Of a stretch of 64,000 nucleotides of DNA, positions 27,162-35,836 are shown piece by piece. Origin of the DNA: Aureibaculum marinum. GTDB taxonomy: Bacteria > Bacteroidota > Bacteroidia > Flavobacteriales > Flavobacteriaceae. A model generated the notes under the pieces. It saw only the letters and a program-made list of their open reading frames with translations. It was not told where the DNA came from and ran no database searches. The stretch covers positions 62,001 to 126,000 of the forward strand of contig NZ_RPFJ01000002.1 in the NCBI RefSeq assembly GCF_003813905.1, given 5' to 3'. The position numbers were made by a program, and so were the translations under genes. Each line of letters begins with the position of its first letter. The first letter of the stretch is position 1.

Positions 27162-28478
27162 CTATTTCACATATTTTGTTTTCTTTACAAAACTCAATAC
27201 CACAAAAGATACCAAAAAGAAAATCGCTAAAAAGAGTACACTCCATTGCATAGAACCCGTCATAGAAATTAATGCCCCAAAAACAAAAGTTCCTAAAACA
27301 ATGGCTATTTTTTCAGTAACATCATAAAAGCTAAAATAAGTAGCATGATCTGTCGTTTCAGGCAGCAATTTTGAGTAAGTAGATCTTGACAAGGATTGTA
27401 TAGCTCCTAAAACTAATCCTATAAAGCCACCCAACACATAAAAATAAATAGCTACATTTTCTTGAGTTTTATCTAACGAAAAAGCTAAAAAACATACCAA
27501 TCCCCAAATTGCAATGGTAATTTTTAATGTAGTTATATTACCCAATTTACTAGACAATCTTGAAAATATAAACGCCCCTACTATTGCTACAATTTGAACT
27601 AATAATATTGCTGCTATAAGATTTGATGTTGGTAAACCTAGCTCTTTACTTCCAAAAATACCTGCCATTAAAACAATGGTTTGAACTCCTACACTAAACA
27701 AGAAAAACGAAATTAAAAATATCTTTAAAGACGGGTAATTTATCACATCTTTAAAAACTATTTTCAGTTCTTTAAAACCTTTCCATATATAATCTTTCTC
27801 TGGCTTTTTGTGAAAAACATTATTAGGCAATCTTTTAAATGTAATTTGAGCAAAACCTAGCCACCAAACACCAACCATTAAAAACGTTAATCTTGTAGGC
27901 ATGGCACTATCTAAAAAACCTAACAATTCAGGTTTTTGAATCATCAAAAGATTAATTAATAGTAATAAAATTGAGCCTGTATATCCAAGCATAAAACCTT
28001 TTGCACTTACTTTATCTTGTTGCTCAGGAAAAGCAACTTCTGGCAAATAGGCATTATAAAAAACAAGGCTTCCCCAAAAGCCAATACTTGCTAAAATTGT
28101 AAAAACAATACCTATCCAAAGTGTATCAATTCCTGTAAAGAAAAATAGACTCATAACAGAAAACGAGCCTAAAAAACAAAATACTTTCAAAAATTTCTTT
28201 TTGTTGCCTGTATAATCAGCTATACCAGATAAAATTGGAGAAAGAAAAGCTACAATTAAAAAAGAAAATGACAACGCATAATTATACAAAGTAATGGGGT
28301 CAAAATTTCCTCCTAAAAAGGATACGGTTTCATAACTTTCAGTTACTACACCATAATATATTGGAAAAACTGCAGTAGAAATTACTAAAGAATAAACAGA
28401 ATTAGCCCAATCGTAAAAAGACCAAGCATTTATAAGTTTTTTATCTCCTTTTTTTAACATAGGATAATTGGTTGACAA
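27162..28478 (-). CDS. major facilitator transporter of the UMF1 family (Atg22-like)
   Basis: A 438-residue inner-membrane protein with about 12 predicted segments. It opens with INAWSFYDWANSVYSLVIST, the signature of the UMF1 branch of the MFS, also found in yeast vacuolar amino-acid effluxer Atg22. An MFS-like loop (ADYTGNKKKFLKVF) follows the second or third segment. Bacterial members have no assigned substrate. It is the downstream gene of the M48 protease; a hairpin terminator lies between the two, so transcription may be separate. Confidence 0.88.
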   Translation of the reverse strand: MSTNYPMLKKGDKKLINAWSFYDWANSVYSLVISTAVFPIYYGVVTESYETVSFLGGNFDPITLYNYALSFSFLIVAFLSPILSGIADYTGNKKKFLKVFCFLGSFSVMSLFFFTGIDTLWIGIVFTILASIGFWGSLVFYNAYLPEVAFPEQQDKVSAKGFMLGYTGSILLLLINLLMIQKPELLGFLDSAMPTRLTFLMVGVWWLGFAQITFKRLPNNVFHKKPEKDYIWKGFKELKIVFKDVINYPSLKIFLISFFLFSVGVQTIVLMAGIFGSKELGLPTSNLIAAILLVQIVAIVGAFIFSRLSSKLGNITTLKITIAIWGLVCFLAFSLDKTQENVAIYFYVLGGFIGLVLGAIQSLSRSTYSKLLPETTDHATYFSFYDVTEKIAIVLGTFVFGALISMTGSMQWSVLFLAIFFLVSFVVLSFVKKTKYVK

Positions 28479-28481
28479 ACA

Positions 28482-28511
28482 AAAAGCCGTATTTCTATTG
28501 AAATACGGCTT
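28482..28511 (-). terminator. intrinsic terminator of the M48 protease gene
   Basis: Stem AAGCCGTATTT (28484-28494) pairs with AAATACGGCTT (28501-28511) over a six-base loop. On the minus strand the helix is followed by TTTTTG, fitting a terminator after the M48 gene that ends at 28547. Confidence 0.75.
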
Positions 28512-28546
28512 ACAATGTACTAATTATTTTAAAAGAATAATAAAAT

Positions 28547-29365
28547 TTAATTTGAAACAGCTTCAGCATTAAACTTTTCAGCATAAGCTTTAGCTTGTGG
28601 CAAATACGCTTTTAAATCTTCAATTCTAGATTCATTTGAAGGGTGCGTACTTAATATTTCTGGAGGAGCTTGTCCGCCTGCTAGTTCACTCATCCTAACC
28701 CAAACTTCAGCAGCCTCTTCTCCGTTATATCCAGCCATTATCATAAATACCAATCCTAATCGATCTGCTTCACGCTCATGAGTTCTACTAAAAGGTAACA
28801 TTACACCAACCTGAGAGCCAATACCATAAGCTGTATTCCAAATTTGTTGCTGTTCAGGTGATTTATTTGCGGTAGCAACTGCAACTGCCACACCTCCCAA
28901 TTGTTGTAATTGTCCTGTTGACATACGTTCTTGACCATGTTTTGCAAACGCATGAGCAACCTCATGCCCCATTACTGCTGCAATACCATCCGTATTCTTA
29001 CAGACAGGTAAAATACCTGTATAAAAAACTACTTTACCTCCAGGCATACACCAAGCATTTACAGTTTCATCTTCAACCAAATTAAATTCCCATTCATAGC
29101 TATCAGCTTCCGCTTCCATACCATTTACCCGCATAAATCTATCTACTGCTTGAGATATTCTTGCTCCAACTTCTTTTATTTCGTTAGTTTTAGTTTTGTT
29201 ATTAGAAAGTTTATTCTCTTCCAAAAACCCCTTATATTGTGCAAAAGCCATAGGCAAAACTTCTGCATCACTTACAAAATTTACTCTTTTTCTACCAGTT
29301 ATAGGTACAGTACTACAACTAATTAAAAATAAAGTTACTAAAGTTAGAGTTGTAATTTTTTTCAT
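28547..29365 (-). CDS. M48-family zinc metalloprotease, lipoprotein
   Basis: A 272-residue lipoprotein (lipobox FLISCST, Cys17) of the M48C group, relatives of BepA/LoiP that degrade misfolded outer-membrane proteins. The zinc motif HEVAH is at 134-138 in GHEVAHAFAKHG; the third ligand lies in HEREADRLG near residue 197. An amphipathic stretch with MPGGKVVFYTGIL precedes the motif, as in family members. No TPR domain is present, unlike BepA. A likely periplasmic quality-control protease on the outer membrane. Confidence 0.93.
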   Translation of the reverse strand: MKKITTLTLVTLFLISCSTVPITGRKRVNFVSDAEVLPMAFAQYKGFLEENKLSNNKTKTNEIKEVGARISQAVDRFMRVNGMEAEADSYEWEFNLVEDETVNAWCMPGGKVVFYTGILPVCKNTDGIAAVMGHEVAHAFAKHGQERMSTGQLQQLGGVAVAVATANKSPEQQQIWNTAYGIGSQVGVMLPFSRTHEREADRLGLVFMIMAGYNGEEAAEVWVRMSELAGGQAPPEILSTHPSNESRIEDLKAYLPQAKAYAEKFNAEAVSN

Positions 29366-29454
29366 GTGTATTTTTTTAAGTTTTTTTATAAGAGTAAATA
29401 TACAAAAAATGATTAATTTCGTTTTTACATTAAACTACATCTAATCTTATTTTA

Positions 29455-30306
29455 ATGCCAAAGAAAAACTCTTTTGAAATCCCAAATTCAATAATTCGAA
29501 CAGGTCAATTTCTACAATTATTTTCTAATAAATTAGCTGCAAGTTTTGCTATTAAACTTTTTACCACTCCTCCTCAATTTAAAATACCTGAAAGAGAGGT
29601 AATGATGCGTAAAAGTGCTAAAAATATTTTAGTAACAATTCCTGAAATCAAAAAAGATGTTAACGTGTATGAATATGGATTTTCAAAAACTAAAGTTCTT
29701 TTAGTTCATGGGTGGGCAGGACGAGGTACTCAACTTTATGAAATAGCAGATAAACTACTAGAAAATGGAATGATGGTTATCAGTTTTGATTTACCAGCTC
29801 ACGGGCTTTCATCTGGTAAAACTACAAACATGTTAGAATCTATTGCAACCATTAAATATATAAATGAAAAATTTGGACCTTTTGAGGCTGCCATAGGGCA
29901 TTCTTTTGGAGGCATAAGTTTAATAAACAGCAGTACTGACAATTCATTTTTCAAAAAAATGGTAATAATAGGGACCGCAGGTTCTAATAATAAAATTTTA
30001 GATGTTTTTGTTCAAAAACTAAAACTAAACCCTAAAGTAGCTGAACACATGAAAAAGCAGATTAAATCTTCATTTAAAGTTGATATGGAGTCACTATCTG
30101 CCATTGAAAATGCTAAAAAAGTAAATATTCCTACTTTGGTAGTCCATGATACTCAAGATAAAGATGTAAATGTAAGTTCTGCTTACAAAATACGACAAAA
30201 CCTATCAAAAGGAGAACTTTTAATTACTAAAAACTTAGGACATCGAAAAATATTAAGAGACCACAAGATTATTTCTAAAATTATATCTTTTTTAAAAGAG
30301 CACTAA
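29455..30306 (+). CDS. alpha/beta hydrolase
   Basis: A 283-residue cytoplasmic hydrolase. The nucleophile elbow is GHSFGG (near residue 148), the oxyanion region HGWAGRG (near 87-93), and the later catalytic positions are the Asp in VVHDTQDKDV and His in NLGHRKIL near the C-terminus. All members of the triad are therefore in place. Substrate is not deducible; esterase or lipase-like activity is the family default. The gene is divergent from the M48 gene. Confidence 0.85.
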   Translation: MPKKNSFEIPNSIIRTGQFLQLFSNKLAASFAIKLFTTPPQFKIPEREVMMRKSAKNILVTIPEIKKDVNVYEYGFSKTKVLLVHGWAGRGTQLYEIADKLLENGMMVISFDLPAHGLSSGKTTNMLESIATIKYINEKFGPFEAAIGHSFGGISLINSSTDNSFFKKMVIIGTAGSNNKILDVFVQKLKLNPKVAEHMKKQIKSSFKVDMESLSAIENAKKVNIPTLVVHDTQDKDVNVSSAYKIRQNLSKGELLITKNLGHRKILRDHKIISKIISFLKEH

Positions 30307-30419
30307 ATTAGATTTCTCTTAAATGGATTTACTTGAATACCAAAGTTTAATTTAACATTACTTAAAGTCTAGTAATTGTTAAAGTTCTAAGTTAATGAAC
30401 GTAAATCTATTTTAAATTA

Positions 30420-30920
30420 ATGAAAAACATACTAACTTTATTCACCATCACATTACTACTTAGCTGTACAAGTAATGCTCAAAAAAACAAAAAAGAAGAT
30501 AAAAAAATGGCAGAAGACAAAAATAAAATTGTAAAAACAGAAGCGGAATGGAAAGCTGAATTAACAGAGCAAGAATATTACGTTTTACGCCAAAAAGGTA
30601 CGGATAGACCTGGAAATTATGGATACACTAAACACTTTGAAAAAGGGACTTATGTTTGCAGAGCTTGTAATGCTCAACTTTTTGAATCTGGAAGTAAGTA
30701 TGAAAGTAACTGTGGTTGGCCTTCTTTTGACGATGCTATTCCTGGAACTATTGATTTTAAAAAAGATACAAGTCATGGCATGATACGTACAGAAATAACT
30801 TGTACAAGATGCGATGGACATTTAGGTCACATTTTTGACGATGGTCCAAAAGAAACTACTGGAAAACGATATTGTGTAAATACGAGTTCCATAAAATTTA
30901 TTCCTGCCGAGAAAAAATAA
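30420..30920 (+). CDS. msrB: peptide-methionine (R)-S-oxide reductase, exported
   Basis: MsrB reduces the R-epimer of methionine sulfoxide in proteins. In this 166-residue form, zinc ligands Cys80/Cys83 (CRAC) and Cys128/Cys131 (CTRC) frame the domain; GWPSF (99-103), DGHLGHIFDDGP and catalytic Cys152 (RYCVN) are intact. Cys98, just before GWPSF, can act as the resolving residue. The N-terminus adds a signal with lipobox LLLSC (Cys16), so this copy should act in the periplasm or on a membrane surface, repairing exported proteins. A terminator follows directly. Confidence 0.94.
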   Translation: MKNILTLFTITLLLSCTSNAQKNKKEDKKMAEDKNKIVKTEAEWKAELTEQEYYVLRQKGTDRPGNYGYTKHFEKGTYVCRACNAQLFESGSKYESNCGWPSFDDAIPGTIDFKKDTSHGMIRTEITCTRCDGHLGHIFDDGPKETTGKRYCVNTSSIKFIPAEKK

Positions 30921-30942
30921 CCGATATAATTTACTTAAATTT

Positions 30943-30970
30943 AGAGTCCTAGAAATTAGGACTCTTTTTT
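30943..30970 (+). terminator. intrinsic terminator of msrB
   Basis: AGAGTCCTA (30943-30951) pairs with TAGGACTCT (30957-30965) over a 5-base loop, followed by a T run to 30970. It ends eight bases before the next start codon, so the next gene presumably has its own promoter or is read through. Confidence 0.85.
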
Positions 30971-30978
30971 ATATCGTT

Positions 30979-31542
30979 ATGAATAAAAATTACATCGAAA
31001 GTATTCAAAAGCAATTCGCATACTATAAAAGTTTAGGCGATAAAACTTTTGATCAGCTAAATGCTTCAGAAATACACTGGCAACCTAATGAAAACAGTAA
31101 TAGTATTGCTATTATTGTTAAACATATTGTAGGAAACATGTTGTCTCGATGGACTAACTTTTACACTGAAGATGGTGAAAAAAATTGGAGACATAGAGAT
31201 AAAGAATTTGAAGACACCTATGCCACGAAAGATGAAATGATAAAAGATTGGGAAAAAGGATGGAACAGTTTATTTAATATTATCTCAGCTCTAAAACCCG
31301 AAAATCTTTCACAAATAGTTTACATCAGAAATGAAGGACATTCTGTTATCGAAGCTATAAACAGACAATTATGCCATTATTCTTATCACATTGGCCAATT
31401 GGTTTATATTGCAAAATTAATTAAAGACAATTCTTGGACTAGCCTTTCTATTCCAAAAAACAAGTCGTCTATATATAATAAAAGTAAATTTCAAAAAGAA
31501 AAACATAGGGGACATTTTACTGATAATTTTGAGAACTTATAA
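30979..31542 (+). CDS. DinB-like (DUF1572) protein
   Basis: A 187-residue four-helix-bundle protein. The family metal triad is visible as His in AIIVKHIVGNML near residue 55, and CHYSYHIGQLVYIAKL near residue 135, where two His residues lie four apart. Such proteins are often thiol-dependent S-transferases (bacillithiol or similar) or damage-inducible with unknown activity. No signal peptide. It starts only 8 bases after the msrB terminator, so co-regulation with msrB in oxidative or thiol stress is conceivable but not proved. Confidence 0.85.
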   Translation: MNKNYIESIQKQFAYYKSLGDKTFDQLNASEIHWQPNENSNSIAIIVKHIVGNMLSRWTNFYTEDGEKNWRHRDKEFEDTYATKDEMIKDWEKGWNSLFNIISALKPENLSQIVYIRNEGHSVIEAINRQLCHYSYHIGQLVYIAKLIKDNSWTSLSIPKNKSSIYNKSKFQKEKHRGHFTDNFENL

Positions 31543-31582
31543 GTATAGTCACTTTTATTTAAATTGCAATTAAATATTCTTT

Positions 31583-33109
31583 ATGTACAAATTCTTTATT
31601 TTAATATTTCTATTCGCTTTAGTTTCATGCCAACAGAAAATTGAAAACTCAATAAATAACAAAAACTTCTGCGAAACCATACATAGAAATGACAGTATAA
31701 GTCTTTCTGAAGAGTTAGCTGATTTTTCACAAAAAATGAAAACTAAAACAGGAGTTTATGTTTTAGAAGATGGTGGAGGGTCATTAATTACACGTGCTTG
31801 GCTTACAGACTATGCTGAAAAAACCATAGATATTCAATATTTTATTTTTTCTACTGACAATGTTGGACTAATCGCTTGTGATTATTTGGTTAGAGCAGCA
31901 AATCGAGGTGTAAAAGTAAGAATTTTAATAGATGACATTATGGTTGATGCTGAATTAGACGATATACTAATGATGCAAAGTCATAAAAACATTTCTATTA
32001 AAGTTTACAATCCTGGTGTTAATCTTGGTAAAAACATAGTGAGTAAACTTAAAAAATTTGCCACTGATTTTAGAACTGCTAATTTAAGAATGCATAATAA
32101 AACTTTTATTGTTGATAAAAAAGTAGTTATTACCGGCGGTAGAAATATTGCTGACGAATACTTTGATTATGATCATGAATATAATTTTAGAGATAGAGAT
32201 GTACTTTTAATAGGAAAAATAGCCCCGAAAATAGAACAATCTTTTGAACAATTTTGGAACAACAATTTAAGTGTTCCTATTGAAACATTAGCAGACAAAC
32301 TCCCTGAGAATTATAACGCCCCTCAACGGTTTAATAAACTGCACCAATACGCTTGTAATCCTGAAAATTTTTGGCCTCAAATTAGAACAGAAATTGAAAA
32401 CTTACCAACAGCCTTTAAAAAAATTAAAGAATCTGGAGGTTTAATTTGGACAAACGACATATCATTTATATCAGATGCTCCTGGAAAAAACGATGGTTCT
32501 GAAGGTTTGGGTGGAGGCGGTTATACAACAGATGCCCTAATTGAGTTAGTTAAAAATGCTACTACGTCAATTGATATACAAACTCCATATTTAATCACTA
32601 CAAAACTAAGTAGAACTCTTTTTAAAAATGCAGTAGATAGAGGTGTGAAAATCAGAATTTTAACAAACAGTTTAGCTTCTACAGATAATTTAGAAGCTTT
32701 TAGTGGGTACCAACGAGATAGAAAAGCACTATTAAAAACTGGAGTAGAAATTTACGAATTTAGACCTGATGCTGAAGAGCGTTTTAAAATTATGACTGGT
32801 CAATTACAAAAAACACTTGACTTTAAGCCTATTTTTGGATTACACTCAAAATCAATGGTTATTGATAGTAAAACTACTGTTATCGGAACTTTTAATTTAG
32901 ACCCTAGAAGTGCAAACCTAAATACAGAATGTATAACCATTATAAACAACACCAAAATAGCGGAAGGTGTTCAAAAAGGTTTTGAAATAGAGTTTAAACC
33001 TGAAAATTCTTGGCGTACTACACTAGACTTTAATCCTGACTCTAAAGTTAAAACTAGCAAACGTATTAAAACATGGACACGAAAAATTATACCTAAAGAA
33101 ATATTATGA
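31583..33109 (+). CDS. phospholipase D-family lipoprotein (cardiolipin synthase-like)
   Basis: A 508-residue lipoprotein with signal and lipobox ALVSCQ. Two complete HxKxxxxD/(E) motifs are present: His171-x-Lys173 in RMHNKTFIVDKK and His421-x-Lys423 in GLHSKSMVIDSK, each followed by the Gly/Asn segment (GGRNIADEY; GTFNLDPRS). Both halves are intact, so a catalytic PLD dimer-like core is expected. Cardiolipin synthase is a cytoplasmic-membrane enzyme with N-terminal helices; here those are replaced by a lipoprotein anchor. The function may be phospholipid turnover at the envelope surface. Confidence 0.88.
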   Translation: MYKFFILIFLFALVSCQQKIENSINNKNFCETIHRNDSISLSEELADFSQKMKTKTGVYVLEDGGGSLITRAWLTDYAEKTIDIQYFIFSTDNVGLIACDYLVRAANRGVKVRILIDDIMVDAELDDILMMQSHKNISIKVYNPGVNLGKNIVSKLKKFATDFRTANLRMHNKTFIVDKKVVITGGRNIADEYFDYDHEYNFRDRDVLLIGKIAPKIEQSFEQFWNNNLSVPIETLADKLPENYNAPQRFNKLHQYACNPENFWPQIRTEIENLPTAFKKIKESGGLIWTNDISFISDAPGKNDGSEGLGGGGYTTDALIELVKNATTSIDIQTPYLITTKLSRTLFKNAVDRGVKIRILTNSLASTDNLEAFSGYQRDRKALLKTGVEIYEFRPDAEERFKIMTGQLQKTLDFKPIFGLHSKSMVIDSKTTVIGTFNLDPRSANLNTECITIINNTKIAEGVQKGFEIEFKPENSWRTTLDFNPDSKVKTSKRIKTWTRKIIPKEIL

Positions 33110-33153
33110 TAAAATAATTATCTAAAGCGGGCTAAATTCTAATTATTACAACA

Positions 33154-34269
33154 CTATTTAACTAAACTACTATAATCTTTATGAATAGCCTCTTTAAAAA
33201 GTTTCCAATGTTCATCTGTCATACGTTCTGGAGTAAATAAACAAATACCAGTAGCACCATTTACCATAGACAGCTCTATAGCTTCAACCATTTCCTCAGG
33301 TGCTAAACCATGATTTTCAGGATCAGAATGTTTGTCTTTTTCACTAGGAAAAGGAGTTATAAACAATCCACTATAAATAGGTTTTTTATTGTTTACAGAA
33401 GTTACTTCTTCTTTTACCATATCTCCTACCCATTTGGCATCTTTTAAATAAAAATCGTTATAATTCATTGGATAGATAGCATCCACATTCCATTTATTCC
33501 ATTCTTGTCGGACTAATTTTTTTGAAATTGATGGTCCTGGAAATACAGCTGAAGTTATTTGTTTACCTGTCTCATGAACATCAGCAGCTAAGCGATTTAC
33601 CAAACTAGTAATTAAGTCATATCTAAACTGCCCCCATTCTTCCACCTGACTAGGATCTTCTACTTCTTTAATATCTATACCTGTTTTCTCTTTAAAATTA
33701 GAGGTACAAACATCACAGTAGCAATAATCATATTTAGGATATTCCTTATCCATTACCAAACCATATTTTTCCCATAATCCTTCAGCCAAAATAACATCTG
33801 GGAAACGGATATAATCTAAATGAATACCTTCTACTTCAGGTACTTCTGCCACTTTAGTATACATGTTTGATAAAAAATTATAAACCTCTTCTCTGCTTGG
33901 GCATAAAATTTTATAATACGGTACATAAACAGGTTTATCATAAGCAGATTCTCCCAAACGGTTTACCATATACCATTCTGGTTTTAATTCAGAATTATTA
34001 GATTGAATCATCGTAGGAATCCAAGTATGAAACTCTAAACCTGCATCTTTAGCTAATTTACCAACACGTTTATAGATTTCTGGATTTTGCCCTCCATTAT
34101 ACATTACTCCATCTATACCATGTTCTTTAAAAGTATTAAACTTCTCTAAAATTTCAGCATCTGAAGCTTCTCCCGGACCTCCTGTCCATACCATTACAGG
34201 AATTTTATCTTTAGAAGTACAAGAAATAAAAAAGGAAACTAATACTAAAATAGAGAATATTCTACTCAT
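33154..34269 (-). CDS. glycoside-hydrolase-like (GHL10/DUF187-type) lipoprotein
   Basis: A 371-residue lipoprotein (lipobox FFISCTS). The rest reads as a single (beta/alpha)8 barrel with the motif EGIHLDYIRFPDV in the middle, MVWTGGPGE at the start and the C-terminal TGICLFTPERMTDEHW. Such barrels (GHL10 and related DUF families) carry a likely glycosidase or glycan-binding site, with the Asp of LDYIRFP as a candidate acid/base. No enzyme in the family has an assigned substrate that I can name. It converges with the phospholipase-D lipoprotein, 44 bases between stops. Confidence 0.78.
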   Translation of the reverse strand: MSRIFSILVLVSFFISCTSKDKIPVMVWTGGPGEASDAEILEKFNTFKEHGIDGVMYNGGQNPEIYKRVGKLAKDAGLEFHTWIPTMIQSNNSELKPEWYMVNRLGESAYDKPVYVPYYKILCPSREEVYNFLSNMYTKVAEVPEVEGIHLDYIRFPDVILAEGLWEKYGLVMDKEYPKYDYCYCDVCTSNFKEKTGIDIKEVEDPSQVEEWGQFRYDLITSLVNRLAADVHETGKQITSAVFPGPSISKKLVRQEWNKWNVDAIYPMNYNDFYLKDAKWVGDMVKEEVTSVNNKKPIYSGLFITPFPSEKDKHSDPENHGLAPEEMVEAIELSMVNGATGICLFTPERMTDEHWKLFKEAIHKDYSSLVK

Positions 34270-34490
34270 AATAAAGGCTGATTAAATTAAGAGACAAAAG
34301 TACAAAATTTGGGAGAGATTCTGCGTCATAAATGGAATGATATTTCCTAAATTAACTAACTATCAACAGGTGAAAATTGAAATTTAAAGAGTCAATAAAA
34401 TAACAACAAACACGGTTAGGATTCTATAACTAAACGAACATTAATTTTTATTCTTGAAAAGTAGCTACAAATGCATCTGAAAGAATAAAA

Positions 34491-35768
34491 TTATAATAAA
34501 TCTAAAACCCTTTCTAAAGCCATACTTCTAGATGCTTTAATTAAAATAGTAGCATTGGTAATATTAATATTTTCAAAATACCGTTCAAATTCTTGATATG
34601 ATTTTAAAACTATTACATCTTTATTGGAGGTAGAACAATTAGAAAAATTTTCACCAATTAAAAATACTTTTTTTAGAGAGAGTTTGTTAAGGTTATCAAT
34701 AATACCTTGATGCTCATCTAAAGCCATTTGTCCTAATTCAAACATATCGCCTAAAATTGCAATTTTATTTGCATCTGTTAATGCTGATAAATTTTCTAAT
34801 GCTACCTTCATACTTGAAGGATTAGCATTATAAGCATCTAAAATAATTTTATTGGTGTTTTTATTAATAATTTGAGAACGATTATTACTAGGTATATACT
34901 GTTCAATTGCATTAATACAATCTTCTTTTTCTACTTTAAAATAAGTACCTATAGCTAATGCTGCAGCAATATTATTATAATTATAAGTTCCAATCAATTG
35001 GCTTTTAATTATAGTATCTTCAAATTTAACTTGAACAAACGGATTGGCTTGCACAAAACTAATAGTAATGTTAGCATTAGAACCTCCAAAAGTAATTCGG
35101 TTAATATTAGCTGACTTTTCTAATTGGGTGGTGTCATTAGCATTTACAAAAACGTTTTTTTTATTTATTTTTAAATAATTATACAATTCAGATTTTCCTT
35201 TTATTACTCCTTCAACACTTCCAAAACCTTCCAAATGAGCCTTTCCAAAATTTGTAATATATCCAAAATCTGGTTGAGCAATACTACATAAAAAATCAAT
35301 TTCTTTTAAGTGGTTTGCTCCCATTTCAACAATACCAATCTCAGTTTCTGGAGTCATAGAAAGTAATGTTAATGGTACTCCAATATGATTGTTTAAGTTG
35401 CCTTTAGTTGCTGTTGTTTTATATTTTTTTAACAGCACAGCATTAATTAACTCTTTGGTTGTTGTTTTACCATTACTTCCTGTTAAGCTAATAATTGGAA
35501 TATTTAATTTCATACGATGATATGCAGCTAAATCTTGTAATGTTTTTAAAACATCATCTACCAAAATAATATTGGCATTAGTTTTAGAAACTTTTTCATC
35601 AACTATAGCATAAGCGGCTCCATTTTTAAGAGCATCTTCTGCAAATTTATTTCCATTAAAATTATCACCTTTTAAGGCAAAAAATATAGAGCCTTTTTCA
35701 ATTTTTCTAGTGTCTGTAGAAACTTTATATGACTCTTTATATATCGAATAGAGATTTGGTATTTGCAT
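34491..35768 (-). CDS. murF: UDP-N-acetylmuramoyl-tripeptide-D-alanyl-D-alanine ligase
   Basis: MurF completes the cytoplasmic peptidoglycan precursor by adding D-Ala-D-Ala with ATP. The 425-residue protein has the Mur ligase N-terminal domain (DTRKIEKGSIFFAL), the ATP-binding motif SLTGSNGKTTTKEL, EMGANHLKEI, and the C-terminal DAYNANPSSMKVAL with ILGDMFELG. Length is within the normal range. It is downstream of gldJ on the same strand, separated by a hairpin that is a terminator on this strand, so expression is probably independent. Confidence 0.97.
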   Translation of the reverse strand: MQIPNLYSIYKESYKVSTDTRKIEKGSIFFALKGDNFNGNKFAEDALKNGAAYAIVDEKVSKTNANIILVDDVLKTLQDLAAYHRMKLNIPIISLTGSNGKTTTKELINAVLLKKYKTTATKGNLNNHIGVPLTLLSMTPETEIGIVEMGANHLKEIDFLCSIAQPDFGYITNFGKAHLEGFGSVEGVIKGKSELYNYLKINKKNVFVNANDTTQLEKSANINRITFGGSNANITISFVQANPFVQVKFEDTIIKSQLIGTYNYNNIAAALAIGTYFKVEKEDCINAIEQYIPSNNRSQIINKNTNKIILDAYNANPSSMKVALENLSALTDANKIAILGDMFELGQMALDEHQGIIDNLNKLSLKKVFLIGENFSNCSTSNKDVIVLKSYQEFERYFENINITNATILIKASRSMALERVLDLL

Positions 35769-35780
35769 GGGTTAAAACTA

Positions 35781-35813
35781 AAAAAAAACTCAATACAAAT
35801 TGTATTGAGTTTT
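35781..35813 (-). terminator. intrinsic terminator between gldJ and murF
   Basis: A 13-bp perfect stem, 35785-35797 with 35801-35813, and a 3-base loop. On the minus strand the helix is followed by a run of T residues (complement of the A run at 35780-35788), which suits termination after gldJ. The same symmetric sequence sits 17 bases before the murF start and leaves little room for a murF promoter. Confidence 0.8.
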
Positions 35814-35836
35814 AATTATTTATTATCTAAAAGGTT

